64,000 bases of DNA from contig CM070629.1 in assembly GCA_036346255.1 (NCBI GenBank), forward strand, positions 6,639,001-6,703,000. Direction: 5' to 3'. The stretch comes from Ampelocalamus luodianensis (taxonomy: Eukaryota > Streptophyta > Magnoliopsida > Poales > Poaceae). The notes under the pieces were generated by a model. The model searched no databases, was not told where the DNA came from, and worked only from the letters and a program-made list of their open reading frames with translations. The translations under genes and the position numbers were made by a program. Below, piece by piece: positions 35,438-48,400 of this stretch (the first letter of the stretch is position 1; each line of letters opens with the position of its first letter).

Positions 35438-37303
35438 ATGGCTAGTGAGGGTATGCATATAGGAAAGACTCCTTTGTTTGATGGCTCAAATTATTCTTAT
35501 TGAAAAATTAGAATGTCCATTTTCTTAAAAGCCATGAGTCTGAACATATGAAAAATTGTAAATGAGGGTTATGTTATTCCTCTTGATCCAACAAACCCCA
35601 CGGTTCAAGATAAACGTAATGCTCATTTAGATGCTCAAGCAATGAATGCTCTCTTTGGCACTTTGAACACGGATGAGTTCAATAGGGTGAGCAATTTGGA
35701 AACCGCTCATACTATTTTGACCACTCTCTCCGAAATTCATGAGGGCACATCCACGGTCAAAGAAGCTAAATTGCATAGGCTTCGGATTAAATATGAGACA
35801 TTCATAATGTTGCCAAATGAAAACATCACCGAGATGTATTCAAGACTCAACAACATTGTGAATGAACTCAAAGGTCTTGGTACTAACCTTCTTGATATTG
35901 ATGTTGTGCGCAAGATGCTTAGGGCGCTCCCGGATAAATACGAGACGTTGGTGACATTATTTCTCAACTCTCCCAAGTTGCCAAGAATGATACCAACCGG
36001 ACTTTTGGGCAACCTCATCACTAACGAGCTATACAAGAAGGACAAGGAAGAGCTCTTGGAGTCATCTTTATCCAAGAAGAAAATTACCGCTTTCAAGGCC
36101 AAAGCGGAGTCAAGTGATGATGAGGATAAAGAAGAAGACCCGGATGAGGAGTATGCTCTCCTTGTGAGGAGAATGAAGAAATTCATGAGAAGACGCCCAC
36201 ATCGAAACTTCAACTTCAACAAGTACTAGAAAGGGCAATCCTCAAGTGACAACAAGCGATATAGCAACATTTGTTGTTATGGATGTGATGAAAAGAGACA
36301 CATAATCTCAAATTGCCCCAACAAGAAGGATGAAAAAGATAAACCATCAAAGAAGAAGGAATTCGATGGAAAGAAGAAGCTTTTCAAAAAGCTTCACAAA
36401 ATGGGCAAAAATGAAGCTCACATTGGAGAGTGGGATTCCGATGAAGAATATTCGGATTCCGACTCCGATTCAAGTGATGAAGAGTCTTCTAAGAAAAGAG
36501 AACTTGTCGGCATCGCCATAAAGGAAGCTCCTTCACTCTTCGCGTCTCCTACGTGCTTTATGGCAAAAGGAGATCAGGTAAAATCCTTTGATGATGATGC
36601 TCCTTCATATGATGAACTAATGGACATGGTTGAAAATTTAAATGAATATATTGGAAAAGAAAAATCAAAATTTAAGGTCTTGAAGAAAGAATTTATCTCT
36701 CTAAAAGACTCCTATGAGGAGATAAAGGAAGCTCATGATTCTTTTCTCCTAAAATATATGGAAAAATCTCATTCACATATTGGAATTACTTGTGATTTAA
36801 TGAATGAGATGCCTAGAGTAGAAAATGTTTCAAATGCTAAATCCATGTCTAGTATTTCTACTTCTTGTGATGAGTTCCCATCCATACCTTGTTGCTCAAA
36901 TGATGTTTCAATTGTTGATATGAATAATACTTGTGACCCTTTACTAATTGTTGAAAATCATGAGTTGAAAGAGCAAGTCACCAAGCTATTGAGTGAGCAA
37001 AGGTGCTCATTCAATAAGGAAGAATTTGGGTATGTGCCCAAGAAAGGTAAGAGACCGGTAAACAAACCTCCAAGGTTTGTTAAGCAAATTGGTAAATATT
37101 ACAATAAATGTGGGAAGGTAGGACACATATCAAATGCATGTTCAAATATTAATGTTAAATCCTATGGCATTTATGATTCTTGCTACATGCTTAAGAAATC
37201 TATAGATGATAAAATAATTGCAAGATTTATTGGCACTTCGATTTTAGACGCTAAAAAGAATGCTATTTTGGTGCCTAAAACATTGGTCACTAACCTCCAA
37301 TGA
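35438..37303 (+). pseudogene. Sirevirus gag
   Basis: Starts MASEGMHIGK at 35438, soon after the primer site. Contains the UBN2-type gag domain (about 35640-36060), an acidic stretch SSDDEDKEEDPDEEY, a CCHC zinc knuckle CYGCDEKRHIISNC (about 36270), a second acidic stretch DSDEEYSDSDSDSSDEE, a coiled-coil-like lysine/glutamate-rich part, and a second knuckle CGKVGHISNAC (about 37109). In-frame stops: TGA at 35501 and 35549, both where tryptophan is expected, TAG at about 36227, and TGA at about 37301. Gag normally forms the virus-like particle; this copy cannot. Confidence 0.85.
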
Positions 37304-37332
37304 CCCAAACATATTTGGGTACTTAAAAGAAC

Positions 37333-38622
37333 TTGATTCTTGTTTTGTATGTGAACTACAAGACCGGTGGAAAATATTGGGTGCTTGATAGTGGATGCAC
37401 TCAACACATGACCGGTGATAGGAAAATGTTCACCACATTCGAGAATGTAAATAGAAGTGACAAAATCACATTCGGTGATAATAGTAAAGGAAAGGTAATT
37501 GGGTTAGGTAAAATAGCTATTTCAAATTATCTTTCCATTAACAATGTATCTTTAGTTGAATCACTAAATTTCAATTTATTATCCGTCGCTCAAATTTGTG
37601 ATCTCGGATTAATTTGTTCATTCTCTAATGAAGGTGCTTCAATTTCAAATGAAAAAGATAGTGCTTTGGTTTTCAAAGGTTTTAGATTTAAAAATCTTTA
37701 CTTTGTAGATTTCTCCTCAAATGCATCATGCTTACAAACTTGTTTAATTGCAAAAACTTCTTTGGGTTGGCTTTGGCATAGAAGGCTAGATCATGTTGGC
37801 ATGATTCAACTTAAAAAGCTTTTCAAACATGATCTAGTTGTTGGCTTGAAAGATGTGAAGTTTGAGAAAAATCGACTTTGTAGTGCTTGTCAGGTCGGTA
37901 AACAAGTCGCAAACTCTCACCCTTCCAAGAGTATCATGTCAACTTCTAGACCATTGGAACTCTTACATATGGATTTGTTTGGGCCAACAACCTATAATAG
38001 TATCGGGGGAAATAGCTATTGTTTAGTTATCGTGGATGATCACTCTAGATATACATGGGTGTTCTTTCTAGATGACAAGAGCGAAACCTCCGGAATTTTC
38101 AAAAGTTTTGCAAAAAGGGCTCAAAATGAATTTGATTTTAAAATAAAGAAAATCCGTAGTGATAATGGTTCCGAGTTCAAGAATACTAAAGTTGAAGACT
38201 TTTGTGATGAACTTGGAATAAAGCACGAACTTTCCACAACCTACACTCCGGAGCAAAATGGAGTTGTAGAAAGGAAAAATCGTACATTAATTGAAATGGC
38301 TAGGACAATGCTTGATGAATATAATACTTCCGATAGCTTTTGGGCGGAAGCAATTAACACCGCTTGTCATGCCATAAATCGTCTTTATTTGCATCGCCTT
38401 TTGAAAAAGACTTCCTATGAACTTCTTGTTGGAAGAAAACCGAACATCTCTTATTTTCGTGTCTTTGGTTGCAAGTGTTATATTTTGAAAAAAGGTGTTT
38501 GTCTTTCAAAATTTGCAAGTCGATGTGATGTTGGTTTCTTGCTTGGTTACTCTTCAAATAGCAAAGCATATCGTGTCTTCAATCAAAACTCCGGTCTAGT
38601 TGAAGAAAGACACGATGTTTAA
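37333..38622 (+). pseudogene. Sirevirus protease and integrase
   Basis: Protease active site WVLDSGCTQHMTG is at the start (about 37378). Then the GAG-pre-integrase zinc module (LWHRRLDHVG, CSACQVGKQ) and the integrase core with its acidic residues in LHMDLFGPTT, IRSDNGSEF and PEQNGVVERKNR. The usual VFGCKCYILKK segment follows. It ends at a stop after EERHDV where the family reads on. All three catalytic integrase residues are still visible, but the frame is separated from gag and RT by stops. Confidence 0.88.
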
Positions 38623-38661
38623 TTTGATGAAACTAACGGCTCTCAAGAAGAGCATGAGAAT

Positions 38662-40463
38662 TTGGATGATGTAGGCCATGAAGCCTTAAGAAAAGCAATG
38701 GAATATATGCAAATAGGCGACATCAAGCATGAAGACAATCCATCATCCTCTACTCAAGTTGAGCCTCCTACCTCTTCCACAAGTCAAGTACAACCTAATG
38801 AAGAGGACAATAAGGAAGATAATCAACCATCCAACCTACCACCAAGAATCCACAATGCAATTGCAAAAGATCATCCAATAGATCAAATATTGGGTGATGT
38901 AAGGAAGAGTGTTCAAACTCGATCTCGTGTCGCTTCATTTTATGAACATTACTGTTTTGTCTCTTCTTTTGAGCCAAGGCAGGTAGATGAAGCACTTAAT
39001 GATCCCGATTGGATGAACGCTATGCACGAAGAACTCAATAACTTCACCCGTAATGAAGTTTGGACATTAGTGGATCGACCCAAATAATACAACGTCATTG
39101 GTACAAAATGGGTCTTTAGAAACAAACAAGATGAGAACGGTATGGTTGTAAGAAACAAAGCAAGATTGGTCGCATAAGGCTTTTCACAAGTCGAAGGTTT
39201 GGATTTTGGTGAAACTTTTGCTCCCGTAGCTAGGCTTGAGTCTATCAGGATACTACTTGCTTTTTCATCATGTTTTGATATTAAATTATTTCAAATGGAT
39301 GTCAAAAGTGCATTCTTAAATGGTAAAATATCCGAACTTGTCTTTGTTGAACAACCCCCCGGTTTTGAAGATCCCAGGAATCCAAATCATGTCTACAAAC
39401 TCTCAAAGGCGCTCTATGGTCTTAAACAGGCTCGTAGAGCATGGTATGAACACCTTAGAGATTTTCTAGTCTCAAAGGGATTCAAAATTGGGAAAATCGA
39501 TTCAACATTGTTTACAAAAGTTTTGAACGATGATTTCTTTGTATGCCAAATTTATGTTGATGATATAATTTTTGGATCTACTAACCAAGATTTTTGCAAA
39601 GAATTTGGTGACATGATGTCCAGGGAATTTGAAATATCCATGATCGGAGAACTTAGCTATTTCCTTGGACTTCAAATCAAGCAACTCAAAGATGAAACTT
39701 TTGTGAGCCAAACAAAGTATGCAAAGGACTTGATCAAGAAGTTCGGGATGGAAGATGCAAAACCCATCAAGACTCTCATGGCAACCAACGGTCATCTTGA
39801 CCTTAATGAGAGAGGTAAATCGGTAGATTTAAAGCTTTATAGGTCTATGATTAGTAGCTTGCTTTATCTTACCGCATCTAGGCCCGATATCATGTTTAGT
39901 GTTTGTATGTGTGCTCGTTTTCAAGCTTCTCCAAAAGAATGTCATCTTATGGCCGTTAAAAGGATTCTTATATATTTAAAGCATACCTCTTGCATAGGCT
40001 TATGGTATCCTAAAGGTGCTAAATTTGATTTAATTGGATATTCTGATTCCGATTATGCGGGTTGTAAAGTGGATAGAAAAAACACCTCCGGAAGTTGTCA
40101 ATTCCTAGGAAGATCCTTAGTTTCTTGGTCTCAAAGAAACAAAACTCCGTAGCACTATCCACCGCTGAAGCGGAGTATGTCTCTGCAGGTAGTTGTTGTG
40201 CTCAATTGCTATGGATGAGGCTCTGCAGGTAGTTGTTGTGCTCAATTGCTATGGATGAGGCAAACCTTGATGGATTATGGAATAAATTTCTCTAAAATGC
40301 CTCTTTTGTGTGACAATGATAGTGCCGTAAAAATAGCCAACAATCCGGTTCAACACTCCAGGACTAAACACATAGATATTGTGATTAGCCACATAAGAAC
40401 CGATGATCAATTAGCGGACATTTTCACAAAACCTCTAGATGAAAGCCGTTTCTACAAATTCCA
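38662..40463 (+). pseudogene. Sirevirus reverse transcriptase and RNase H
   Basis: Linker and start of RT (38662-39087, ending DRPK then a stop), then GFSQVEGLDFGETFAPVARL after a further TAA at 39175, the catalytic YVDD in FVCQIYVDDIIFGS (about 39555), and RNase H with YSDSDYAGCKVDRKNTSG (about 40038). A 40-bp exact tandem duplication at 40181-40260 shifts the frame in RNase H. The last family residues are IFTKPLDESRFYKF; after that the sequence is no longer element. Confidence 0.88.
40181..40260. repeat. 40-bp exact tandem duplication
   Basis: CTCTGCAGGTAGTTGTTGTG plus 20 more bases occurs twice back to back without a difference. Forty is not a multiple of three, so RNase H is frameshifted. 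Confidence 0.97.
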
Positions 40464-42628
40464 TTTTTGTGGTTCACCAGCTGCTTGTCCTTTCCTCTCG
40501 CCCAACATCGCCATTTCTGCGTGAGCTACTGTTCACGTTGCATGGCAAGCAACAGTGCCATACAAACTAGTCCATGCATGCACATGCATCTCATTTTTTT
40601 GAGAATTTATTTTCTACAATTTTGTTCTCCCTCATAAGAACTCTGATTCCGTCGATTCAACTTCCTAAATTCATATAAAGTCGATACCTTCCTCCCAGTA
40701 TTTATTTTGGATTTTATTTGAGTGTTATTTGAATTTAGATCGTTTTCGCGTATAGATTTCGACGACTTCGGACGACCGGATTTCGACGCCGTTTAAGAAC
40801 AACGAGTAATCAAGCAAGGCAAGTTATACCCTTGATCATATTGATCCTATTATTTCAAATTAGTTATATTCTGTTTTAAATTATTACTGCATGCATATGT
40901 TTATACAATTATTTAAATTCCCTCTTTTAATTGCCTAGTTATTCCAATCTTTCTTGTATGGCCAATTTGAATGTTGAACGTGAATATATACCTTGTCACC
41001 ATTAGACAAAATGATACTGAAATTAATCATATGTTTAGCCAATGCTTAGATCAAATCTTGTATTTGGGAAGTTTTTAGCCAAAACTTTCAAAATTGAATT
41101 AAATTGGATATATGGTATTGTTTTACCATAGAAGGATTATAAAATGCCTTTACTAGGAAAATAAAATAAAAATGGGTTTGGACTTGGGCGAAATGAATTA
41201 TTGGTGGGTGCAAGTTTATGCACGGGCTTAATCTGGTTAAGGTTAAGGCCCAGGGTTTTATTTGGAAGACGCCCAAGTCAGTTAAAGACCGGCCTTCGAG
41301 TGTATGACGCTACGCTTTACCATACTACCACAAGTCTGGAATAGGACAGATTTGGCTAAATAATTTGTGATATCTTAGTGTCGTTTGTGCTATATTGTTG
41401 GTGTGGGTGTTGGTCAGACAGTAGTCCCACCTGGCGCAAGAGGGGGCTCCCGGAGGATAGTTAGTCTAATGGTAGCGAAACCTTAGCGGGCATAAATACA
41501 TTAAGATAGAACATTGTAAAGGCCTAATGATAATCACTTAGTCGCACATCTACGGAAGTGTGTGAGCGGACAGTACAAGTTGATTATCTCTTGTGGGTAA
41601 CGTTGTACAACCTCTGCAGAGTGTAAAACTATTCGAATAGCCGTGTCCACGATTATGGGCATGCTAGCAGAACTACTCAAAGTTAGACTTTTGTTTTGTT
41701 TGAAAAAGACTTCTTCAAACTGGTTTATCCAAATAGGAATTGAGCAGGAAGCCATGTGATAGGAGGGTATCCTTCACCATTCATGTGTGAATGTTATCTG
41801 ATTATAAAATTGAGAATTTATAAAAAAGAATTTTAGTTATAAAATAACTACTTTGGAACTTAGTACAAGTATTTAAAGAAAATGTTGATTTATGCAAATC
41901 AACCAATAAGCTATCCTTTGTTACATCCATATATGCATGCTATTCTGTTATTTGACGGGTGTAACTTGCGAGTACCGAAGTTGTACTCATACTTGCTTTA
42001 TGCAACAAAAAAATTCAGAGGAGAAGGACTTTGCTACCGGTGTGGATCCCGACGACTATGCCGCTTCCCCAGTCGATTGCCTGTGGCAGATCAGCTGGAC
42101 TCCGCTACTACTTCTTCATCTTCCGCTGTGTTTCTTTATTGTTGGCTTGTAAGCCTCTTTTGTAATAAACTCTGTTGATTATTAATAAAGTTGTGATATG
42201 AAATTGTTACCATATTTATTTACTGTGTGAACTAGCTACTGATCATGGGACTAGTTCAGAAATACACAGAGGATTTGGGATATTAATCCCGGTCCTGACA
42301 GTTGGCGTCGACAATGGGGAAGAAAAAACTCCGAAGGAGGTCGGGGCGTCGACCGATCCAGATCTGGCCACCCCCGGGAGCGAAGATTGCTCCTCCTAGG
42401 GGCAGCGGAAAACTAGCGGAGGCTAGGAGGTAGCGGCGGCAGCTATAGTAAACTCTAACGCTAATCTTTGGTCCGATACCATGTTATGAATATTATGTGT
42501 ATATTGAAAATACCCAATAAGCAATATATATAAGAAGTACAAGGGGTGTATGACATATACAGATAAGGAAATACAAAAGACAGATAAAGAAATATAAAAG
42601 AGTTACTGTTCTAACATCATATTCTAAC

Positions 42629-42920
42629 TAGAGGTGTTCATGGCGTGACCACCGAGCAGAAGCGATGGGCGGGCTTGGTACTACATTTTCAGCCCACAAG
42701 CCTGGCCCGAAAGCCCGACAAAATTGATTTAAAAATATAAAAACTATTTTTTAATTCAAAATGAATTAAATATTATTTTTTTATTTTAAAAATGACTAAA
42801 ATAATATATTTAAAAGGAAAACTCAGCTTTCAGGTCGGGCTGGGCTCAGGCTCGAGCCTAGCCATTTCAGATCGGGTTTTTCAAGCCCGGCCCGGCCCGG
42901 CTTGGCTTTGAACGGGTCTA
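42629..42920. mobile_element. 292-bp hAT MITE
   Basis: Ends TAGAGGTGTTC and GAACGGGTCTA, with ATTCTAAC directly on both sides (42621-42628 and 42921-42928), a perfect 8-bp target duplication. Subterminal parts carry GGCGGGCT on one side and AGCCCGGCCCGGCC on the other; the middle is AT-rich. It inserted only 12 bp beyond the small LTR at 42616. Confidence 0.9.
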
Positions 42921-43076
42921 ATTCTAACACATGAATCATGGAGGTCTGAACTGTTCACTTTTCTTATCGGTCTAATTTGCAAACGGCAATTTAATAGCAC
43001 ATGACAATGCGTTGTATTGTTGTGCGTGCTTGACTAGCCATGCCGGAGGCGGATGTAGGGGTGCATAGGACACCGG

Positions 43077-43135
43077 GTCAAAAAATTATTTTTCTTTATA
43101 TATAGAGGTCAAAAAATTATTTTTCTTTATATATA
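43077..43135. repeat. 30-bp tandem duplication
   Basis: GGTCAAAAAATTATTTTTCT followed by TTATATATA occurs twice in a row. Confidence 0.9.
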
Positions 43136-44334
43136 ACCATGTATATATAGTATGGACACCTCTAACCTAAGATAAGAGGACACCTCAAACCACAGCTTAA
43201 CATAACATATATATAGGCATCATTTTCATTCAGATCCGTTTGCCCATGCATGGCAATAGTTTGGGTGACCACAACTAGTATGTACTCATGAACGGTGAGA
43301 TCCGAGCTGCAAATCTAAGTATCTAACATGATTTCCCGATAAGGAGTCACTGTCTTTCGATCAATGGCTAGCGGGATGTGTTGATCGCTGTACTTCAACT
43401 AAACGTAGGGGGAATTAGGCGAGTGACATCACAAAGAATCGAAATTAAAGAAATAACATTGCAAAGAGAGTCAACTGCTAAATACTCCATCACAAAAATA
43501 ACACTCCTCGGGGAATGTTCCATCACAAAAAATTCGAAACGACACAAGTATCCTTCTTGCCCCAACTCCGGCGTCACGAGCTCCCCCCGCCACTCATGCC
43601 GCCGCCAGCCTTTGCGGTCCTGCTACTCGTACCACCACCAGCCTCTACTGCCTCCTCCAAAAGAAACCAAGAACGTGAAACCCAAAGCATTTCCCCCAAA
43701 AGAAACCAAGAACCTTCCCATCCTGTTTCTCTCCAAAAAGGATTCGAGAGAGAAAAAAACAACAAATCGAGACGGGAAACAGCCTGTGCATGGCGAACCG
43801 AAGCTTCCGCACCTGCTAGGCCCAAGGAATTGGTTTATTGTCGAGAAGGGGATGCCGCGGGAGAGTGCGGTGCTTCGATTTGGTCGAGACTCAAGATGAG
43901 GGGTGGGTGTATTCCTCTGTCGCGGCCACCGCCGGAAGCTACTTCACAGCCACCGCCAACACGAGCTCCCCCGCCAGCGTTGTAGCCCGTAACTATCTTC
44001 TCCGGGGAGTTCCAAAATACCTCGAGGGCAACAACGTCATTTGACCCATGGGAGTGTTATTTACCATAATTTCTCATCTTTGCGTTTGCGATGCTATTCT
44101 AAAGTTGAGGCTGATTGTGATATTATTTCTCTAAATATGCATGTTTGAAGTGTTACTAGCCTAATTTTGCTCTAAAAGTATGGGCTATTGCCACACCGTT
44201 GATGGCTAAGATTTGGAATCATGGCAGGAGCTGAACAAAAAGCTAAGTTGTTGGGAAATGGGAAGAACGGTAGGTCGTTGGTTAACCGGTGTGGGCAGAA
44301 CTAGTGTCTCAGCCTCTAGGCCATCCATGCGCAT
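43136..44334. other. No gene recognised
   Basis: The plus-strand frame 43378-43899 (173 codons) overlaps other open frames in GC-rich sequence, has no domain I recognise and no matching splice structure. It may be a decayed 5' gene fragment. Confidence 0.35.
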
Positions 44335-44493
44335 GTGCATCATGCAAGTCCACACGCTGCCCAAGCCACCGAAGCAGTGTTGCCGCTGCCTATACGGCCT
44401 ACCGCTAGGCGCACGGCTACGGACGCTGGGGTGCCTCGGCCTACCCGATTTCGACGGGCGGACTGGACTGGGCTGCTGCGACTACGTGCTACG
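44335..44493. repeat. Dispersed GC-rich repeat, copy 2
   Basis: Partner of 22683-22900, diverged, same orientation; shared phrases CATGCAAGTCCAC and CGGCCTACCGCT. Confidence 0.5.
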
Positions 44494-44671
44494 CCGGGGC
44501 GGATCTACGGAGAGACACAGGGTGCACTTGAGATTAGATCTGAAGTCGTTTTGTTTTATCAAAATCTATTTACGCATAAATGTATATAATGTAGTTTAAG
44601 TTCAATGACTCCGCATGTATAAAGTAACATATATAATGACCTTAGTTGATTTAGTTTTAAATCCGCCACTG
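44494..44671. mobile_element. 178-bp hAT MITE
   Basis: Left end CCGGGGCGGATCTA and right end, reverse complemented, CAGTGGCGGATTTA, the hAT type. Flanks GTGCTACG and ATTCTACG agree in their last five bases, an eroded target duplication. Confidence 0.5.
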
Positions 44672-45412
44672 ATTCTACGTGTGCCCGGTTGAAAAGACTA
44701 GTGGTGGTGCGGGGTGGTGCTGCGTAACGAGGCAAAACAACTTCGCACGCTGCAGCATACCGAACGGCCAGTGCGAGCCGTCGGCTTTCCAGGGCTGATA
44801 CATCTCTGGACTTCGGTGCTCCAGAATGCATGCTCTGCGAACTAGCTTTTCGTCTCTTCCTTGTATGAACCAGCGCATAACTGTAGCTACTAGTACCATA
44901 ATCTTATTTGAAGTCCTAGTTCAATGCGGCTAGCGGATATTATCACAGGAACAAAAACTGAAGGTGCGTCGAATAATCAATCTGCAGCCTCAGCACCTCG
45001 AGGATGCAGGCACAATTCGGTAGAATGCATTCCACGTGTAGTCGTGCTTTATCATTACATCTTGCTCCTTTTCAAGAGATCAATCAATACAAGTTGCTTG
45101 CCTATTCAGATGCATGAATGAAAAACCGGAGCATAACGTCCTGACAAAAAGGAAACTAGACAAACACATACAAAAATTATACAGCGCCTTCTATCGAGGA
45201 CAGGGGCATCAAACCGGCGTTCATTAATGCTGACTCCACTCTAATATCGACTGAAAATTGAAGGACAGTAGCAGGCAATTAGTGTTGAAAATAATCGACA
45301 GGATCCTTGCTGTACATATATATAGCTCTGCAACCTCCAAAAATCAGGCGATTTAATCACTCAGAAGGTGCCACAAAGTTTGGTTTCCTTCAGGCGATGA
45401 GAACCATCTTAT
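44672..45412. other. Downstream region of the GT47 gene
   Basis: No separate gene recognised. The part nearest 45413 is probably the 3' UTR of the minus-strand glycosyltransferase gene. Confidence 0.4.
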
Positions 45413-48400
45413 TTACCTAGCAGTGGCTACTTCACTTGGGGTAGAACAGATGCACGAGCAATCAGTTCCGTTGGTGCCTCTTTCAACTAGGCGTTTGTTG
45501 CGGTTAATCAACAGCTTGATCAACGGTGCCTTCATGGAAACTTGGCGCCATATCTCATTCACTGGTCCATTTGGATCTTCATACTCAAAGTAATGTTTTA
45601 CCTGAAACAAATATTCAAGTTTCAGCAAATAAACTAATAGTTAACAGCCAAATATGTGAAATTATTGATATGCATTGCATGCCTCTAAATTGAAAGTCCA
45701 TGCAATTCCTTGAGTTTCTTGCAAATAAAATTGACACTCCACATGCTAGTGCATACAAACCAGATTGAACTAAGACATGTTCTTGTCACATATCTTAACC
45801 ACATACATTAACAAGATCACCGACAGGCGAAAGGGGGGGGGGGTCCAATTTGGAAACCTCCCAATAAAATATTATTATTAGGTCGGGGCAAATTGATTAC
45901 ACATAACATAAGAGTTGAGTAGTTTTGCTGCCAAACCCTAGACGCTGCCATCCATGGCCTTTGCTATAACATAACAAAGTGCATAAAATAACTCATATAT
46001 GATTACCAAAAAATAAATCATATATGTAAAGTGACTTAGTTTGCCAAACAATCCCAAACCACTAGTCATCCATGCTCTTATTCATATTAAAGGACAACAA
46101 AGAAAGAACTGGTGATCTTTTCTAGCAAAATGCACCGAGCAGTTAATTCCAGTGTCAGGTGCTAGTATAACTGTGAAAGTATAACCAGCATTTCTGCACT
46201 AAAATCGCTTAATCAAACAAGTGGAGTTTCGTTTTTCAGCTGCTAGTACAATTATATACGGTAATTATAGGACGTCATAATGGTTTTTGGTTAAGTTTGC
46301 TGGTCCAAATTAAGAAATAACTATTCCAACTGGCCTGCTATCAAGTCCTGAAAAGGCTTATTGATGAGTGGGGTTATACTTTGGCTCATTGAATCTCTTT
46401 TCCCAGTCATCTGAAATTCACCAATCTTACATGTTGTTATGTCACTCACTCACTGTACTACTCAGGAATTCACATATACTTCCAGCTAGTTCTGTTGCTA
46501 TCTCTTTACATATATATGTAATCTACATGTTGTTCTCTATAATTTTTTTATATGAAAAAAAGGGAACACCATAAACTGCACAGAGGATACTGCAGCTGTA
46601 AGTCACATCTACATGCTATTTCATTTTAAGGAATTGTTCTTAAGAGTTAAAAAGATGTATTTATAAAGTAGCAGAAGATGTATGTACAATGCATTGCAAC
46701 ATTAACCAAGTAAGATGGTACTGACCCTTTTTATTTCTCTCTGATACTCAAGTATCCTCTCTGAACTGACTCTTTGAAGCAACGAAGTTAAAAATCCAGG
46801 CTGTACAGCCTTGCTTGTCTCAACAAAAATGGATATATTACTGTAGTCTATAACATCTTCAAATGGTAACTCAATGTTATCACTGACTATAACAGGAACA
46901 CATAAACTGACAAGTGCATCAAACAATCTGCATGCCGAGGGAGTATCTCCAGCAGGATGGAGGCAAAATTTCGATGAGTGCATTCCTCGTGTAGCCATAC
47001 GCCGGCTCTCCCTTGATTGAGTTCCATGTTTTATAATTACATCTTCCTCATTTTCAAGAACTTGAAAAAGTGTATCACGGACCTTCCCACCCTAAATTAT
47101 TCAGAATAATCAGCCGTAGCATAAGTACATAATATTGCATAAACAGAGCACAAAACAGAAGCAAGACATTGACTAAACAAACATGCTGATAATTTGACGA
47201 ATTTGAATAATAAGGCTTCTAGAGAAGTTCTGAAAAGCAGCAGGCTCTATCTTGTTCATTTATCGCATGCTGTTTCTTCAAGGATGGTTTTGAGTTTCCT
47301 ATCTCCATTGACCATTATTCCCTATGCACAGATGGTACATTTATTATCTTCGGTCTTGTTCCTAACCAAGTTATGTATCATATATAATTAAGTAATTAAC
47401 TATATAAGATGCAATGATTGGAGCAGGAAACATGGAAAACTGATCACTAGCTCAACCTAATCATTGACAGTGTGATTCATGGCTTGAAATTTGATGTCAT
47501 ATTGAACAGATCGAATACGAAAGAAAGAGAAGGGAATAAGGTAGTGGAAAAGAGGAACAAAAGAGTTCACGGTGGGAGAGTTGTTCCCTCCAAAATGGAG
47601 TATTACAAAACAAAATTATCAACTAGGTAGACTTTTAAAGGAAGTGAAAAAAAAGCCCTGAGCTTTTTAAAATATTGTGGTCTGCAGTATTGTAAAAGTA
47701 TATTGTTGAATCATAATAATTTCTCAGAGAAATATTTCTGGTCAATTTTTGTATACAACAAGCCCTTCACACATAGCACAACAAATATGCCGAGATCAAA
47801 ATTCACTAGAGACTGCATATGTTGCCACTTGAAAACCAAATGATGTCCTAGACTCCTAGTTGAATTCTCTTGTGATATCAGTTCCTGGACTTGTGGTAAA
47901 ATATAAAGATTTGTCTTTCCCTTTTTACACTATATCCAAGTTAAGCACATCCTAACTTTCTTTTCATCTAATGACACAATAAGCATCGTTTCCATATGAC
48001 ATGGTAATTCAAACGCAGGAGAAACATCAACATAAAACCAAGAAGTTAGCATCATATGAGAGTGCTCAGGAAATGATGTAATCAGTAATCACAAACTAAA
48101 TCTAATGCTAATGTCATCTCTGTATCACATAGGGCCCCTTTTAAAACGCAACGCTGTTCAAATGAAGCAATGCCCCCAATTTGATCAAGTAATCATATTT
48201 CTTTGAAGATTCAAGAGTTCACCTCCTTTCGGTACCGATTTCCCATGAAGAACAGCAGCGAGGACCGGCCATCCACCCCGACATCACCTTGGAAGGAGTT
48301 GATGCGATGGGAGTACGGCAGGATGACATCCTTGATGAGAGAGGCCTGATCGCCACGCAACCGGCCGAAGTCAGAGACCAGGAGTACGGCATTGCTGATC

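Larger units (their letters stand above)
33873..40463 (+). mobile_element. Sirevirus-type Ty1/copia, 3' truncated
   Basis: Order 5' LTR, primer site, gag, protease, integrase, reverse transcriptase, RNase H, which is the copia order. The LTR start TGTTTTGGTAATTATGA and the acidic gag insert are typical of the Maximus/SIRE (Sirevirus) lineage. The coding region ends in RNase H at DESRFYKF and joins host LTR sequence directly, so the 3' LTR and any env-like region are lost. Many in-frame stops show it is inactive. It lies inside the solo gypsy LTR. Confidence 0.88.
32039..42300 (+). mobile_element. Solo gypsy LTR with nested insertions
   Basis: Starts TGTAACATCCCAAC and ends GGTCCTGACA, flanked by GTTGG at 32034-32038 and GTTGG at 42301-42305, a perfect 5-bp target duplication. 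Without the hAT (32620-33343) and the Sirevirus (33873-40463) it measures about 2.9 kb, like the solo LTR at 25128. TATA box CCTATAAATAGC at about 33570. It contains CTATTCGAATAG (about 41630) and the GAGTAC/GTACTC hairpin (about 41970-41988). Confidence 0.88.
30524..42616 (-). mobile_element. Small LTR element split by nested insertions
   Basis: Two short direct repeats, 30524-30654 (131 bp) and 42482-42616 (135 bp), start TGTTATGAATATT and end TTCTAACA on the plus strand. On the minus strand the right one is followed by TGGTATCGGACC, a primer-binding site close to the initiator tRNA-Met type. The left one is preceded by the purine tract GAGGGGGG, so the element runs on the minus strand. Removing the nested solo LTR leaves about 1.8 kb without gag or pol. 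The interior is GC-rich with unidentified frames (e.g. 32046-31756). It is of TRIM or similar size. No matching 5-bp target duplication was seen. Confidence 0.75.

Noticed and set aside
35737..36222. 161-codon minus-strand frame
   Set aside because: Antisense shadow of the Sirevirus gag domain.
43378..43985. Candidate gene of 156-173 codons
   Set aside because: Two frames overlap in the same strand, neither has a domain, and the composition changes half-way; not enough to call a gene.
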